Assembly (NCBI RefSeq): GCF_003852235.1
Contig: NZ_CP027732.1
Location: 4,092,001 to 4,156,000, forward strand
Length of the DNA stretch: 64,000 bases
Origin: Pseudomonas sp. R4-35-07
Lineage (GTDB): Bacteria > Pseudomonadota > Gammaproteobacteria > Pseudomonadales > Pseudomonadaceae
Reading direction: 5' to 3'
This document shows positions 53,869-63,891 of this stretch, in pieces (positions within the stretch are counted from its first letter, which is position 1; each line of letters begins with the position of its first letter). The notes beneath the pieces were generated by a model. The model was not told the origin of the DNA and searched no databases. It worked only from the letters and a program-made list of their open reading frames with translations. The position numbers were made by a program, and so were the translations under genes.

Positions 53869-54591
53869 ATGTTCAAACCCTGCACGTTTCTGATCGTCGC
53901 GCTAATCGCCAGTCCGCTTGCCCAAGCACAGATATTCCAGCGCGAATTGGGCGACTTCGACCTTAAATTGGGCACCACGCCCAGCCGCAGCATGGCCCAG
54001 GGTCTGGTCAAGCCCACCGCGCCCGGCAGCGACTCGTTCCACGGCGGCCTGGACTTGAGCCACGACAGCGGCGTGTATTTCGGGCAGTTCTCGCCGAATA
54101 TGGACCTGTCCTCCAAGAGCACGCTCGAAATCGATTCCTACATGGGTTTCAAACACCCTTTCGACCAGACCCTGGGCTACGAAGTCGGCCTGATCCACTA
54201 CAGCTATCCCAAGCTCAGCCCCCTGGACAGCCAGGAGTTCTACGGTGGCCTGAACCTGCTGGGCAACCGCTTTGGCGCCTCCTTCAGCAACGACCCCGAC
54301 CGCCAGGACAGCACGCTGTTTGCCGACCTCGGCGGTACCCAGCCATTCGGCATCGGGGTCAGCATGAAGTACACCACCCATCAGTTGGGCACCCCGGTTT
54401 CGGTGGAAAACGGCTCCATCCGCACGTTCAGCGACTGGTCGGTACAGTTCTCCCGGGAATGGAAAGGCATTGACCTGGACTTGATCTACAGCGACTCCAG
54501 CCTCAGTGGTGGGGACTGTTCGGCCTACTCCGGACACAATTCGCAATGTGATGGGCTGTTGACCTTGAAGGCCGTGCGATCGTTTTATTGA
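53869..54591 (+). CDS. TorF-family putative porin
   Basis: A 240-residue outer membrane protein with a signal peptide (MFKPCTFLIVALIASPLAQA). It has amphipathic strands such as GGLDLSHDSGVYFGQFSP, the TorF signature area, IDSYMGFKHPF and DQTLGYEVGLIHYSYP, and ends LKAVRSFY with a terminal aromatic. Two Cys close together near the end (GDCSAYSGHNSQC) may form a disulfide. GGAG lies 9 bp before the ATG. The solute is unknown. Confidence 0.88.
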   Translation: MFKPCTFLIVALIASPLAQAQIFQRELGDFDLKLGTTPSRSMAQGLVKPTAPGSDSFHGGLDLSHDSGVYFGQFSPNMDLSSKSTLEIDSYMGFKHPFDQTLGYEVGLIHYSYPKLSPLDSQEFYGGLNLLGNRFGASFSNDPDRQDSTLFADLGGTQPFGIGVSMKYTTHQLGTPVSVENGSIRTFSDWSVQFSREWKGIDLDLIYSDSSLSGGDCSAYSGHNSQCDGLLTLKAVRSFY

Positions 54592-54658
54592 TGGGCTGAA
54601 CTGTCGCCCCCGCCGCAGGTTCACATGCATTAACCTCCATCCGTGCAAGGATCCGCCC

Positions 54659-55528
54659 ATGTTGCGTCGGCTCAAATTTCTGGCGTTATTGCTGACCCTG
54701 AGCCTGGCGCTCGCCGGCTGCAACCGCGTAGGCCTGGCCTACCGCAATCTCGATGTGATCATCCCCTGGACCCTCAACGACTACCTGGACATGAACGCCG
54801 GGCAAAAGAGCTGGCTCAACGACAGCCTCAAGCAGCACCTGGCATGGCACTGCACCACGCAATTGCCGGGTTACCTGGATTGGCTGGACCGCTTGCAAAC
54901 GATGGTCGACAGCAATCAGGTCACGGACGCGGCCTTACAAACCCGTACCGTCGAAGCCAAGCAGGCCATCGGCGAGATTGCGCGTGAAATCACCCCGACT
55001 GCGGTGCAATTGCTGCAAGGTCTGGATGACCAACAGGTCAAGGAGATGAACGACGCCCTGGCCAAAGACCTGCGCAAACGCCAGGACGAATACCTCAAGC
55101 CGCCACTGCCCCAGCAGATCAAGGAACGCGCCGAACGCATGAGCAAGCGCCTGGACGCCTGGATCGGCCCGCTCAGTCCCCGCCAGCAGAATCGAGTGAT
55201 GGCATGGTCCGCCGCGTTGGGCGACCAGAACACCAAGTGGATCGGCAACCGCGCGCGCTGGCAGGCTCAATTCATCGACGCCGTGCAGCAACGCCAAAGC
55301 GCCGATTTCCCGCGCAAGATGCAGCAACTGCTGGTCGACCGTGAAAGCCTGTGGACCCCGGAGTACCGCAGCGCCTACGCACAGACGGAGGCCGCCGCGC
55401 GCAGCCTGATCGTCGACCTGATGGCTGAAAGCACCGCGCAGCAACGCCTGAAGCTGACTCAGAAAATCGACGCTGTGCGCAATGACTTCAAGGCGCTGAA
55501 GTGCCTGAAGGCCACACCTTCCCAATAA
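54659..55528 (+). CDS. DUF6279-family lipoprotein
   Basis: A 289-residue lipoprotein (lipobox SLALAGCN, Cys at about residue 21). The rest is mostly helical, with YRNLDVIIPWTLNDYLDM directly after the anchor, a phrase typical of DUF6279. It follows the TorF-like gene by 67 bp on the same strand and may be cotranscribed. The role is unknown; an outer membrane-anchored periplasmic scaffold is plausible. Confidence 0.88.
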   Translation: MLRRLKFLALLLTLSLALAGCNRVGLAYRNLDVIIPWTLNDYLDMNAGQKSWLNDSLKQHLAWHCTTQLPGYLDWLDRLQTMVDSNQVTDAALQTRTVEAKQAIGEIAREITPTAVQLLQGLDDQQVKEMNDALAKDLRKRQDEYLKPPLPQQIKERAERMSKRLDAWIGPLSPRQQNRVMAWSAALGDQNTKWIGNRARWQAQFIDAVQQRQSADFPRKMQQLLVDRESLWTPEYRSAYAQTEAAARSLIVDLMAESTAQQRLKLTQKIDAVRNDFKALKCLKATPSQ

Positions 55529-55569
55529 ACGTGCGAGCGAGCACACCCGCTACCACTCGCGCGTGAACG

Positions 55570-55971
55570 CTAAATCGCACCACCAGCGATAGCCGCCTCG
55601 GACGCGACACGATCAAAGGTTTGTTCATCCAGCGCGTCGTCCTGCTGGTCCAGCACATGACGCGGGTGATTCTCCCCCGGGATTGAGCTATCAATCAGCG
55701 AGAGCAGGCTTGCACCTCGCGGGGTCAGAATGAAATTCTCACCATTGCCACCCTCTTCCTCGGGGCGCGACTCGATAAACCCGCGCTTGAACAACAGCGC
55801 TTCATAATCGGCGGCGGTCTTCTTCAACGCATCCAGATTTCCGGTGGGCTCACCCGCCGTGGCCTTCTCGGCGGCTTCCTGCTCAGCGTATTTGCGGGGA
55901 GCAAAGCTGCCCTCGCCGTTTTGCACTTCATGCAACAGCCGCTCGATCAGATCCCAGTTGTAAGTCGTCAT
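55570..55971 (-). CDS. Conserved hypothetical, DUF2513/winged-helix-like
   Basis: A 133-residue soluble protein. MTTYNWDLIERLLHEVQNGE at the start and YEALLFKRGFIESR ... FILTPRGASLLSLIDS later resemble DUF2513-type winged-helix proteins, where a helix pair is followed by a beta wing and LTxxG. The C-terminal ~25 residues are acidic. It is convergent with the DUF6279 gene and divergent from the next small gene. A regulator role is possible but not shown. Confidence 0.75.
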   Translation of the reverse strand: MTTYNWDLIERLLHEVQNGEGSFAPRKYAEQEAAEKATAGEPTGNLDALKKTAADYEALLFKRGFIESRPEEEGGNGENFILTPRGASLLSLIDSSIPGENHPRHVLDQQDDALDEQTFDRVASEAAIAGGAI

Positions 55972-56127
55972 CCTGATTCCTCCTGCAGGCGTAGAAAAAT
56001 TAGCCCGTCAGAACTAGTGACCCGCCCGCGCGCTGGCCGTTCAGCTGGATGGACGGGGCGTCATTTCCCTGAACTTTCCAGACGTTTGCCCCCTCAACCG
56101 AACATCATCGCCAAGGAGGTCCGAACC

Positions 56128-56400
56128 ATGAAAACCCTGATGAACCTGGCCATTGCCGCCACGCTGCTGGGCGCCCTGCCCGCCTGGGCTTGCACGCCCG
56201 AAGAGGCCACGGCCAAGCGTGAGGCGCTGGCCAAGGAAGTGAGCCGGCTCACTGAGCAGAACCCTGCCAAAGCCAAGGAGATGAATGACCAGTTGCAGAA
56301 GATGGATCTGGACACCGAAAGCGCGCAATTTCCCGACAAATGCCAGTTGATCGATGCCCGGCTCAAAGAGTTGAAGGAAGCTGCTGCCAAGACTGAATGA
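56128..56400 (+). CDS. Small exported helical protein
   Basis: A 90-residue protein with a signal peptide (MKTLMNLAIAATLLGALPAWA). The mature part is a charged helical hairpin (ATAKREALAKEVSRLTEQNP ... LIDARLKELKEAAAKTE) with two Cys (at the N-terminus of the mature part and in PDKCQL) that could pair. AAGGAGG lies 8 bases before the ATG. Function unknown. Confidence 0.85.
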   Translation: MKTLMNLAIAATLLGALPAWACTPEEATAKREALAKEVSRLTEQNPAKAKEMNDQLQKMDLDTESAQFPDKCQLIDARLKELKEAAAKTE

Positions 56401-56430
56401 ATGAAGAGCGGCGCGGAGCGCCACTGGCTG

Positions 56431-56458
56431 CGCTCCCACGCGGAGCATGGGAGCGATC
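56431..56458. repeat. Short Pseudomonas repeat remnant
   Basis: GCTCCCACGCGGAGCATGGGAGC is one half of a common intergenic repeat (CTCCCACGC / GCGTGGGAG) found between Pseudomonas genes. Confidence 0.5.
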
Positions 56459-56471
56459 AAACTGAGCGCAT

Positions 56472-56499
56472 AAAAAAACCGGACGATGTCCGGTTTTTT
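56472..56499. terminator. Bidirectional terminator
   Basis: AAAAAAACCGGAC / GTCCGGTTTTTT hairpin with A and T tracts on both sides, between the small exported protein and the convergent helicase gene. Confidence 0.9.
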
Positions 56500-56514
56500 C
56501 GTATAGCACAGGCC

Positions 56515-57861
<1,347 letters not shown>

Positions 57862-58001
57862 GGGTGCTACCTCGAAGAAATACAAAATATCAGCTGCATA
57901 GGGTACCGGTTTCGGGCGTCCAAACCGAGTTTCTTTACGCGAACAGGGCCAATCAGCTGTTTTTTATCAGCATTTTTCTCCCCGTACCGGGGTGTCTGGG
58001 A

Positions 58002-58763
58002 TCAAGACTGCCCCGGCTTATAGGCCCACGCCCCGAACATTACGTCCCCGACGTATATCCCGCCTGACTGCTTTCGCTCATCAATCAGACGTTGTTCCAG
58101 CGTTTCAATGTTGACCTCGTCTGGTGTAGCAACCCCCAGCGCGACGATGCGTGGCAAGCAGGCACGTACGATGTAGCCCAGGCCGTAAGGTGTATCAGGG
58201 GTTTGTACGACGCATTCGGCACGCACATCCGCGACACGCAATCCGGCAGTGGTGAAGATACCGTGCAGGTTAAAGCCGATATGCAAGTCGGCGCCTTCGC
58301 GCGCGATCATCTGCTGTATCCAGCCTTGAGCCGTTCTGTGCAGGGTGAAGGCGTCAATACTGGCTGGGGCCATCGTCGTATCATGCTCCTGGAAAACCAT
58401 CACCCCGCCTGGATGAAGATGCTTGGCCAGTGCACTGACGGTGGCCACGGTATCTGCCTGGTACATGAGCACTCGTCTGCCCACGATGGCGTCGAACATG
58501 CCGATAGATTCACTAAGGTCGAGTAACCCGCTTTGAATGAAAGTGGGCGCAGGGTACTTATCGGATACCTCGCGTTTGCGCGCTGTAGCAAGCGCATTAT
58601 CATCGTGATCAACCCCGACGACTTCGCCCGTCTTGCCGACCAGAGTGCTTAGCAGGAAGGAAACGTCCCCCGTTCCGCAGCCGACATCCAGAACACGCAT
58701 GCCATCACGTATTCCTGCATCAATAAGAAGTTGTTTGGTGAAGTCACGCTTGGCAAGGTTCAT
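58002..58763 (-). CDS. SAM-dependent methyltransferase
   Basis: A 253-residue class I methyltransferase. The SAM loop is MRVLDVGCGTGDVSFLLSTL (about 20-38), followed by EVVGVDHDDNALATARKR and FDAIVGRRVLMYQAD, which fit motifs I to III. The order resembles UbiE/MenG-like small-molecule methyltransferases, but the substrate cannot be told. It is divergent from the DUF1206 gene. Confidence 0.88.
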   Translation of the reverse strand: MNLAKRDFTKQLLIDAGIRDGMRVLDVGCGTGDVSFLLSTLVGKTGEVVGVDHDDNALATARKREVSDKYPAPTFIQSGLLDLSESIGMFDAIVGRRVLMYQADTVATVSALAKHLHPGGVMVFQEHDTTMAPASIDAFTLHRTAQGWIQQMIAREGADLHIGFNLHGIFTTAGLRVADVRAECVVQTPDTPYGLGYIVRACLPRIVALGVATPDEVNIETLEQRLIDERKQSGGIYVGDVMFGAWAYKPGQS

Positions 58764-58870
58764 GTCTTGGCTCCGAAATTCAGCCCGGAGTCTGACGGAC
58801 GCTTGCTGTTAATAGAACCCCACCCAGCGAGAGAGGTCTGCTTTTGTATCAAAGCTCGGGAATACATCGA

Positions 58871-59683
58871 ATGTCCGCACAACAAGGCCTGGTAATACTC
58901 GCTCGGGGAGGCTACGCCGCTCGGGGCGTGCTGTATTTGATCATCGGCATCTTCGCACTGCTGGCAGCACAAGATTCGACAAAGCCGAAAGACAGCCACA
59001 AGAGCCTGGAAGCACTGCTTAGCCAACCCTTCGGCTATTTTCTCGTTGGGCTTGTGGTGGCGGGCCTACTCGCATTTGCGGCTTGGCGCGTTCTGCAAGC
59101 TACGCGTGATGTGGACCATCATGGCAAAGAACTTAAAGGCTTGGTAATTCGCGCGGGTCTGTTAGCGGGAGGTATGGTTAACGGCGCTCTCGCGCTCTTT
59201 GCATTGGGCCTGCTTATTAGCGGCATTAAAAGCTCGGGTAATTCCAGCGGGCAGACCAAAGACTGGCTGGCGCATCTCTTGTCATGGGATCATTCGAATG
59301 TGTTGGTGTACCTGATCGCACCCGTTCCGCTGGGTGTGGGTATTGCTCATATCATCAAGGGGTGGAAAGCCTCGTTCGAGAAATATTTTGAGGCCGATGA
59401 AGACGTCATGCAGTACGTCCGACCAGTGTCGCGGTTCGGTCTGATTGCCCGTGGAGTAGTTTTTATAGAGATCGCGTTGCTGCTGGCAATCAGCGGTTCC
59501 ACTTATCAAGCCATGAATCCACCGGGTATGAAAGAAGCCCTGGACGCGCTGCAGAATCTTCCAGCGGGATGGCTGATGTTGATGGTGATGGCCTTGGGGC
59601 TGATTGCTTTTTCGGCGTACAGCTTTTCTGAAGCCTTCTGGCGCAAGATCAATATGGATGTGCCGGGGGTGCCGAGGCCGTAG
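58871..59683 (+). CDS. DUF1206-family membrane protein
   Basis: A 270-residue protein with six membrane helices in three repeated pairs. The repeat unit LARGGYAARGVLYLIIGIFAL recurs as LIARGVVFIEIALLLAI and is typical of DUF1206. The ATG at 58871 (MSAQQGLVILARGG) is chosen over a TTG 27 bp upstream. It is followed by the PRISE-type gene at 138 bp. Function unknown. Confidence 0.85.
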   Translation: MSAQQGLVILARGGYAARGVLYLIIGIFALLAAQDSTKPKDSHKSLEALLSQPFGYFLVGLVVAGLLAFAAWRVLQATRDVDHHGKELKGLVIRAGLLAGGMVNGALALFALGLLISGIKSSGNSSGQTKDWLAHLLSWDHSNVLVYLIAPVPLGVGIAHIIKGWKASFEKYFEADEDVMQYVRPVSRFGLIARGVVFIEIALLLAISGSTYQAMNPPGMKEALDALQNLPAGWLMLMVMALGLIAFSAYSFSEAFWRKINMDVPGVPRP

Positions 59684-59749
59684 TTCCATGCCGGCTCAGC
59701 GAAGGGTTGGGCCAGTTCTACCTTGTGCCGTGCAGCTCAATGCGGATCC

Positions 59750-59776
59750 GGTTCAGGTTCAGGTTCAGGTTGAACC
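59750..59776. repeat. Hexanucleotide tandem repeat before the PRISE-type gene
   Basis: GGTTCA is repeated three times in a row, then GGTTGAACC closes the run as a small inverted repeat. It lies about 45 bp before the start codon at 59822. Confidence 0.6.
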
Positions 59777-59821
59777 TCTGTTGCTCAGGCGCACTCCCAA
59801 ACCTAAATCCAGGAGAAACGT

Positions 59822-60883
59822 ATGAGCCAGACAGCTTTAGTCGTGGGCGCCAGCGGAATCGTCGGCAGCGCCATCACTCAGTTACTGATCGACAACAAAT
59901 GGCAGGTCGCCGCGCTGTCGAGGCATCCGTCGCAAGCGCAAGGTGTTATCCCGGTCGCGGCAGACCTTCAGGATCCAGCTTCGCTGCAACATGCGCTGGC
60001 GGATTTGAAACCCACGCATGTGTTCATTACTACATGGTCACGGCAAGCCACAGAGGCCGAGAACATTCGCGTTAATGCCGCCATGGTACGCAATGTGCTC
60101 ACCGCCATTCGCCCAGCCAAGAGCGTTGAGCACGTGGCCCTGGTTACTGGCCTGAAACATTACCTCGGCCCGTTCGAAGCGTATGGTAAGGGCAGCCTTC
60201 CGCAAACACCGTTTCGCGAAGAACAGGGTCGTCTGGATATCGAAAATTTCTACTACGCCCAGGAAGACGAACTATTCGCCGCCGCTGAAAAGGACGGCTT
60301 CACATGGAGCGTTCATCGCCCGCATACCGTCACTGGGGTTGCGGTAGGCAACGCGATGAATATGGCAACCACCCTCGCCGTCTATGCCTCGATTTGCAAA
60401 CAAACCCATCGCCCTTTTGTGTTTCCCGGCTCAAGAGTGCAGTGGGACAGCCTCACCGATATGACGGACGCACGGCAGTTGGCGAAACAACAACTGTGGG
60501 CGGCCACCACGCCGGCTGCGGCCAATCAGGCATTCAACGTCACCAATGGCGATGTATTCCGTTGGAAATGGATGTGGGGGCGAATTGCCGACTATTTCGC
60601 CTTGCCTGCTGCCGATTATCCCGCGTCACTCTCACCCCTTGAAAAGCAGATGGCTAACGACCAGGCCGTATGGGCGCAAATGGTCGCGGAACACGGCCTG
60701 AAAGAACCCGATATAGGTCGCCTGGTGTCCCCATGGCACACGGATGCAGACCTTGGTCGCCCCATTGAAGTTGTCACGGATATGTCAAAAAGCCGTGCCA
60801 TGGGCTTTACCGCCTACCAGGCGAGCGATCAAGCATTTTTCGACGTGTTCGACAAACTACGCGATATGCACTTGATACCTTAG
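59822..60883 (+). CDS. PRISE-type NAD(P)-dependent reductase (VEP1-like)
   Basis: A 353-residue short-chain dehydrogenase of the progesterone-5-beta-reductase/iridoid synthase group, which reduces enones with NADPH. The dinucleotide loop is VVGASGIVGSAI (7-18). The PRISE signatures are VTGLKHYLGPF (108-118) with the conserved Lys, and ENFYYAQED (141-149) with the conserved Tyr. Such enzymes reduce small activated enones in plants and bacteria. Single gene with AGGAG before the ATG. Confidence 0.88.
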   Translation: MSQTALVVGASGIVGSAITQLLIDNKWQVAALSRHPSQAQGVIPVAADLQDPASLQHALADLKPTHVFITTWSRQATEAENIRVNAAMVRNVLTAIRPAKSVEHVALVTGLKHYLGPFEAYGKGSLPQTPFREEQGRLDIENFYYAQEDELFAAAEKDGFTWSVHRPHTVTGVAVGNAMNMATTLAVYASICKQTHRPFVFPGSRVQWDSLTDMTDARQLAKQQLWAATTPAAANQAFNVTNGDVFRWKWMWGRIADYFALPAADYPASLSPLEKQMANDQAVWAQMVAEHGLKEPDIGRLVSPWHTDADLGRPIEVVTDMSKSRAMGFTAYQASDQAFFDVFDKLRDMHLIP

Positions 60884-60887
60884 GTCG

Positions 60888-61253
60888 TCACTTCGCCAGC
60901 CAGGACTCAACAGTCGCGGAGCCATGTTCTGCTTTCCAAGCCTTTAATGTTTTGTGATTGCCGCCCTTGGTTTCGACGACTTCACCGGTATGAGGGTTTT
61001 TATAAACTTTCAACTGGCGTGGCTTGCGGCTGCCGGCTTTGAATTCGACGGCTGGAGCGCGACGTCCTGCTTGTGGATCAAGCAAGTTGATAACGTCCTT
61101 CAGGCTGTAGCTGTATTTTGCGAGTAAATCGCGCAGCTTCGTTTCGAATTCAATTTCTTTCTTGAGGCCGGCATCACCCTTCAAAGCTTCGAGGGCCTGG
61201 AGCTGTTCGGCGAGGTGTTTTTCGAGCTGGCGGAATTCTGCGAGTTTAGACAT
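60888..61253 (-). CDS. MvaT/MvaU-family H-NS-like protein
   Basis: A 121-residue xenogeneic silencer of the MvaT family. The N-terminal coiled coil (AEFRQLEKHLAEQLQALEAL) drives oligomerisation. The C-terminal domain (KVYKNPHTGEVVETKGGNHKTLKAWKAEHG) is the known A+T-rich DNA-binding fold. It is convergent with the PRISE gene (4 bp between the stops). Pseudomonas usually has several family members; which this is cannot be told. It could silence the neighbouring A+T-richer genes. Confidence 0.93.
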   Translation of the reverse strand: MSKLAEFRQLEKHLAEQLQALEALKGDAGLKKEIEFETKLRDLLAKYSYSLKDVINLLDPQAGRRAPAVEFKAGSRKPRQLKVYKNPHTGEVVETKGGNHKTLKAWKAEHGSATVESWLAK

Positions 61254-61401
61254 TGGAAACCTCTTCTAGATGTGTTGTTACGTTACACCAAAAAAGCCCC
61301 GAGCATGAGCTGATAGAACTGTAAGCGTACGCCTTATTAATAAATTGAATCCCAGGTAACGGAACAAGGTCATTGAGTATAAGAGTAGGAGACGCCCATT
61401 G

Positions 61402-61719
61402 ATGTATCCAACAACGCCCGATGGCCGCTATTTCCTAGTCAATAGCAAACTCTGGCGATGCAGTAATCCTTTACTACCCTCAGACGTTCGGCAGCGTTTG
61501 GTTAACGAACTGATGGACGCGCGTCGTGAAGTAAAAACCGCGAAAGCGTCAGGTGATGAGGGCCAGCTGAAAAGCGCGAGGGCGAAGGTTCAAAAGGCCA
61601 AGGTTGATCTGGGTGAGCGCGGGCCCGTCTGGTGGGATGACGGTTCACCCGACTTCAATCAATGTCAGGTGAAAAACACGCCCTATTCGGCCTGGCACAA
61701 GTCTCTCGCTGCTATGTAA
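61402..61719 (+). CDS. Conserved hypothetical protein
   Basis: A 105-residue soluble protein (MYPTTPDGRYFLVNSKLWRC) with a helical middle (NELMDARREVKTAKASGDEGQL) and WWDDGSPDFNQ near the end. AGGAG lies 12 bases upstream of the ATG; a TTG three bases before is a possible start. The 3' end overlaps the convergent EamA gene by 8 bp. Small proteins of this type are widespread, but I can give no function. Confidence 0.75.
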   Translation: MYPTTPDGRYFLVNSKLWRCSNPLLPSDVRQRLVNELMDARREVKTAKASGDEGQLKSARAKVQKAKVDLGERGPVWWDDGSPDFNQCQVKNTPYSAWHKSLAAM

Positions 61720-62575
61720 GCGACGCCCGCTTGATCCCCAACCGACTGACCCACACCGCCGCCAGAATCACCAGGCCGCCGAGGGCCAGTCGTCCCAGAG
61801 GCTCATGCTGGTTCCAGATCAGGAGGTTCAGCAGCAGCCCCACCGGCACATGCAGGTTGTTCACCACCGCGAGGGTGCCGCCATTGACCAGGCAGGCCCC
61901 CTTGTTCCACCAATACATGCCCAGCGCAGTGCTGACCAGTCCCAGAAACACCAGCACGCCCCATTGCAGCGGCGCCTGGGGCAGGAAGTCCGCCTTGCCG
62001 AACAGCAGGAACGCAGGTAACACCACCACCAAGGCGCCCAGGTAGAAATAGCCGAAACGCCGGTAGTGCGGTTGATCACTTGGATAGCGCGCCACCAGGT
62101 GCTTGTACATGACTTGCCCGGCGGCGTAGGTGAAGTTGGCCAGTTGCAGCAGCAGGAAGCCCATCAAGAAGTGCGGCGTGATCTGGTCGAAGCGGATTAC
62201 TACCGCGCCCGCCACCGCCACCAGCGCGGCGACCAGTGCCCAGGGATTGAAGCGCCGGTTGAGCGCGTCTTCGATCAGGGTGACGTGCAACGGTGTCAGG
62301 ACAGTGAACAGCAACACCTCCGGCACCGTGAGTACGCGAAAGCTCAGGTAGAGGCACACGTAGGTCACGCCGAACTGCAGCGCACCGATGATCAGCATGC
62401 TGCGCATGAATGCCGGTTCCACCGCGCGCCAGCGGGTCAATGGAATGAAGATCAGCCCGGCCAGGACCACGCGCACCAGTACCGCGAAGTAGCTGTCGAC
62501 GTGACCGGCGAGGTATTCGCCGATCAAGCTGAAGGAAAATGCCTGAATCAGGGTAACAACCAGTAAATAGCCCAT
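61712..62575 (-). CDS. EamA/DMT-family transporter
   Basis: A 287-residue drug/metabolite transporter with ten helices in two EamA repeats. Typical pieces are LARVVLAGLIFIPLTRWR-like VRVVLAGLIFIPLTRW, TVPEVLLFTVLTPLHVTLIED, LVSTALGMYWWNKG and NNLHVPVGLLLNLL. It exports amino acids, amines or carboxylates in related proteins; the substrate is unknown. It is the only gene on its transcript. Confidence 0.9.
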   Translation of the reverse strand: MGYLLVVTLIQAFSFSLIGEYLAGHVDSYFAVLVRVVLAGLIFIPLTRWRAVEPAFMRSMLIIGALQFGVTYVCLYLSFRVLTVPEVLLFTVLTPLHVTLIEDALNRRFNPWALVAALVAVAGAVVIRFDQITPHFLMGFLLLQLANFTYAAGQVMYKHLVARYPSDQPHYRRFGYFYLGALVVVLPAFLLFGKADFLPQAPLQWGVLVFLGLVSTALGMYWWNKGACLVNGGTLAVVNNLHVPVGLLLNLLIWNQHEPLGRLALGGLVILAAVWVSRLGIKRASLT

Positions 62576-62636
62576 GTGCGCCTCGTTTCGAATGGCGCGA
62601 CATTAAAGCTTTTCGATGTTTGAAGAAACTCGAGGC

Positions 62637-62672
62637 AAAAAAAACCCGACCTCGCTAAAGCGGCAGTCGGGC
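62637..62672 (-). terminator. Terminator of azoR
   Basis: On the - strand, CCCGACTGCCGC / GCGAGGTCGGG hairpin followed by TTTTTTTT. Confidence 0.85.
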
Positions 62673-62776
62673 AGGAGCACTCAGGAGCACAAGTGCAAAG
62701 GGAGGTTCGGTACGCGTACTTGAAGGGATTGCGTGGCGCTAGATAAACACCGGGGGATTATCTGGCGATTAAAGGA

Positions 62777-63382
62777 TCAAGCCACTTGGGCAAGCAGTGC
62801 CTTTGCATGGTTGAGGCCTTTTTCCTGGAAGTCACCGCTCAGGTTCACGCCTTCGGCATGGATGAAGGTGACGTCGTGAATCCCGATAAACGCCATGACC
62901 TGGCGCAGGTACGGTTCCTGGTGGTCCGATGCAGCGCCGGTGTGAATGCCGCCACGGGCGGTCAGCACGATGGCGCGCTTGCCGGTCAGCAAGCCTTGCG
63001 GCCCGGTGGACGTGTACTTGAAGGTCACCCCGGCGCGCAGCACATGGTCCAGCCAGGCCTTGAGGGTGCTGGGGATGGCAAAGTTGTACATCGGCGCCGC
63101 CATTACCAGGACGTCTGCAGCGAGCAATTCGTCGGTCAATGCGTTGGAGCGGTCCAGGGACGCCTGTTCGATAGCGTTGCGTTGTTCGGCGGGTTTCATC
63201 CAGCCGCCCAGCAGGTTGGCGTCCAGATGGGGCACGGGGTTGAGCGCCACGTCGCGCACGGTGATCCGGTCGCCTGGATGAGTGGCCTGCCATTGACTGA
63301 TGAACTGCTGGGTCAGTTGGCGGGAAATCGAATCCTGCTGGCGAGCGCTGCTTTCGATGATCAGAACGTTGGACATGGCCAT
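62777..63382 (-). CDS. azoR: FMN-dependent NADH-azoreductase
   Basis: A 201-residue flavodoxin-fold reductase (AzoR/AcpD) that reduces azo dyes and quinones with NADH. The FMN-phosphate loop is ESSARQQDSISRQL (about 10-23), then APMYNFAIPSTLKAWLDHV and VLTARGGIHTG, all family hallmarks. The ATG at 63382 has GGAG 5 bases before it; an in-frame ATG two codons on is an alternative. A LysR gene on the other strand nearby may regulate it. Confidence 0.94.
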   Translation of the reverse strand: MAMSNVLIIESSARQQDSISRQLTQQFISQWQATHPGDRITVRDVALNPVPHLDANLLGGWMKPAEQRNAIEQASLDRSNALTDELLAADVLVMAAPMYNFAIPSTLKAWLDHVLRAGVTFKYTSTGPQGLLTGKRAIVLTARGGIHTGAASDHQEPYLRQVMAFIGIHDVTFIHAEGVNLSGDFQEKGLNHAKALLAQVA

Positions 63383-63527
63383 GTAGGCTCCATCGGTAAA
63401 TGCTGTAAGTCGATGGAGAAAAGATTAACCAGGGCCCATTCGATTAAAAAGCACAAAAAACTGCTATAACCCATCTATAAATTTGTTTATAAGCGGAGTA
63501 ATTCCTTGGGCATGCTCCGCTTTTGCT

Positions 63528-63842
63528 TTATTTCGGCCCGCACGTCAGGGCGATGCGCATCTTGATGATCGCGCGGTTGAACTTGACCGTGGTGTTAGTG
63601 CTTTTGCCCGCAGGTACGGTGACAGTACGACGACGCGGCGCTTCAGGGCCGTTGGTAAAGACCACCGAACACACCGCCGCTGCCGTGCCGTAGTTGTTGA
63701 GCTGAATCGAACTGATATCGCCGTCCACATCGGACGCGGTGTAATCGATGCTTACACCCTCTATCTTTTTCGTCACGTCGATGGGATAGGCGAACGCGCT
63801 CATCGGCAGCAGCGCCAGCAACACACAACAGAATTTTCTCAT
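63528..63842 (-). CDS. Small exported conserved protein
   Basis: A 104-residue protein with a signal peptide (MRKFCCVLLALLPMSAFAYP). The mature part is beta-rich: VSIDYTASDVDGDISSIQLN and VTVPAGKSTNTTVKF, with two Cys (AAVCSV, ALTCGPK) that could pair. Probably periplasmic. It lies between azoR and the divergent LysR gene, 50 bp from the latter. Function unknown; similar proteins carry unreliable names in databases. Confidence 0.8.
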   Translation of the reverse strand: MRKFCCVLLALLPMSAFAYPIDVTKKIEGVSIDYTASDVDGDISSIQLNNYGTAAAVCSVVFTNGPEAPRRRTVTVPAGKSTNTTVKFNRAIIKMRIALTCGPK

Positions 63843-63891
63843 TCGGCAGTCTCCAATAAGGACCGCCAGCTTAGGACAAGAGGAGCTCATC

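Noticed and set aside
59750..59776. Tandem hexamers as an iteron origin
   Set aside because: Only three units, no replication gene and no partition sequences nearby.
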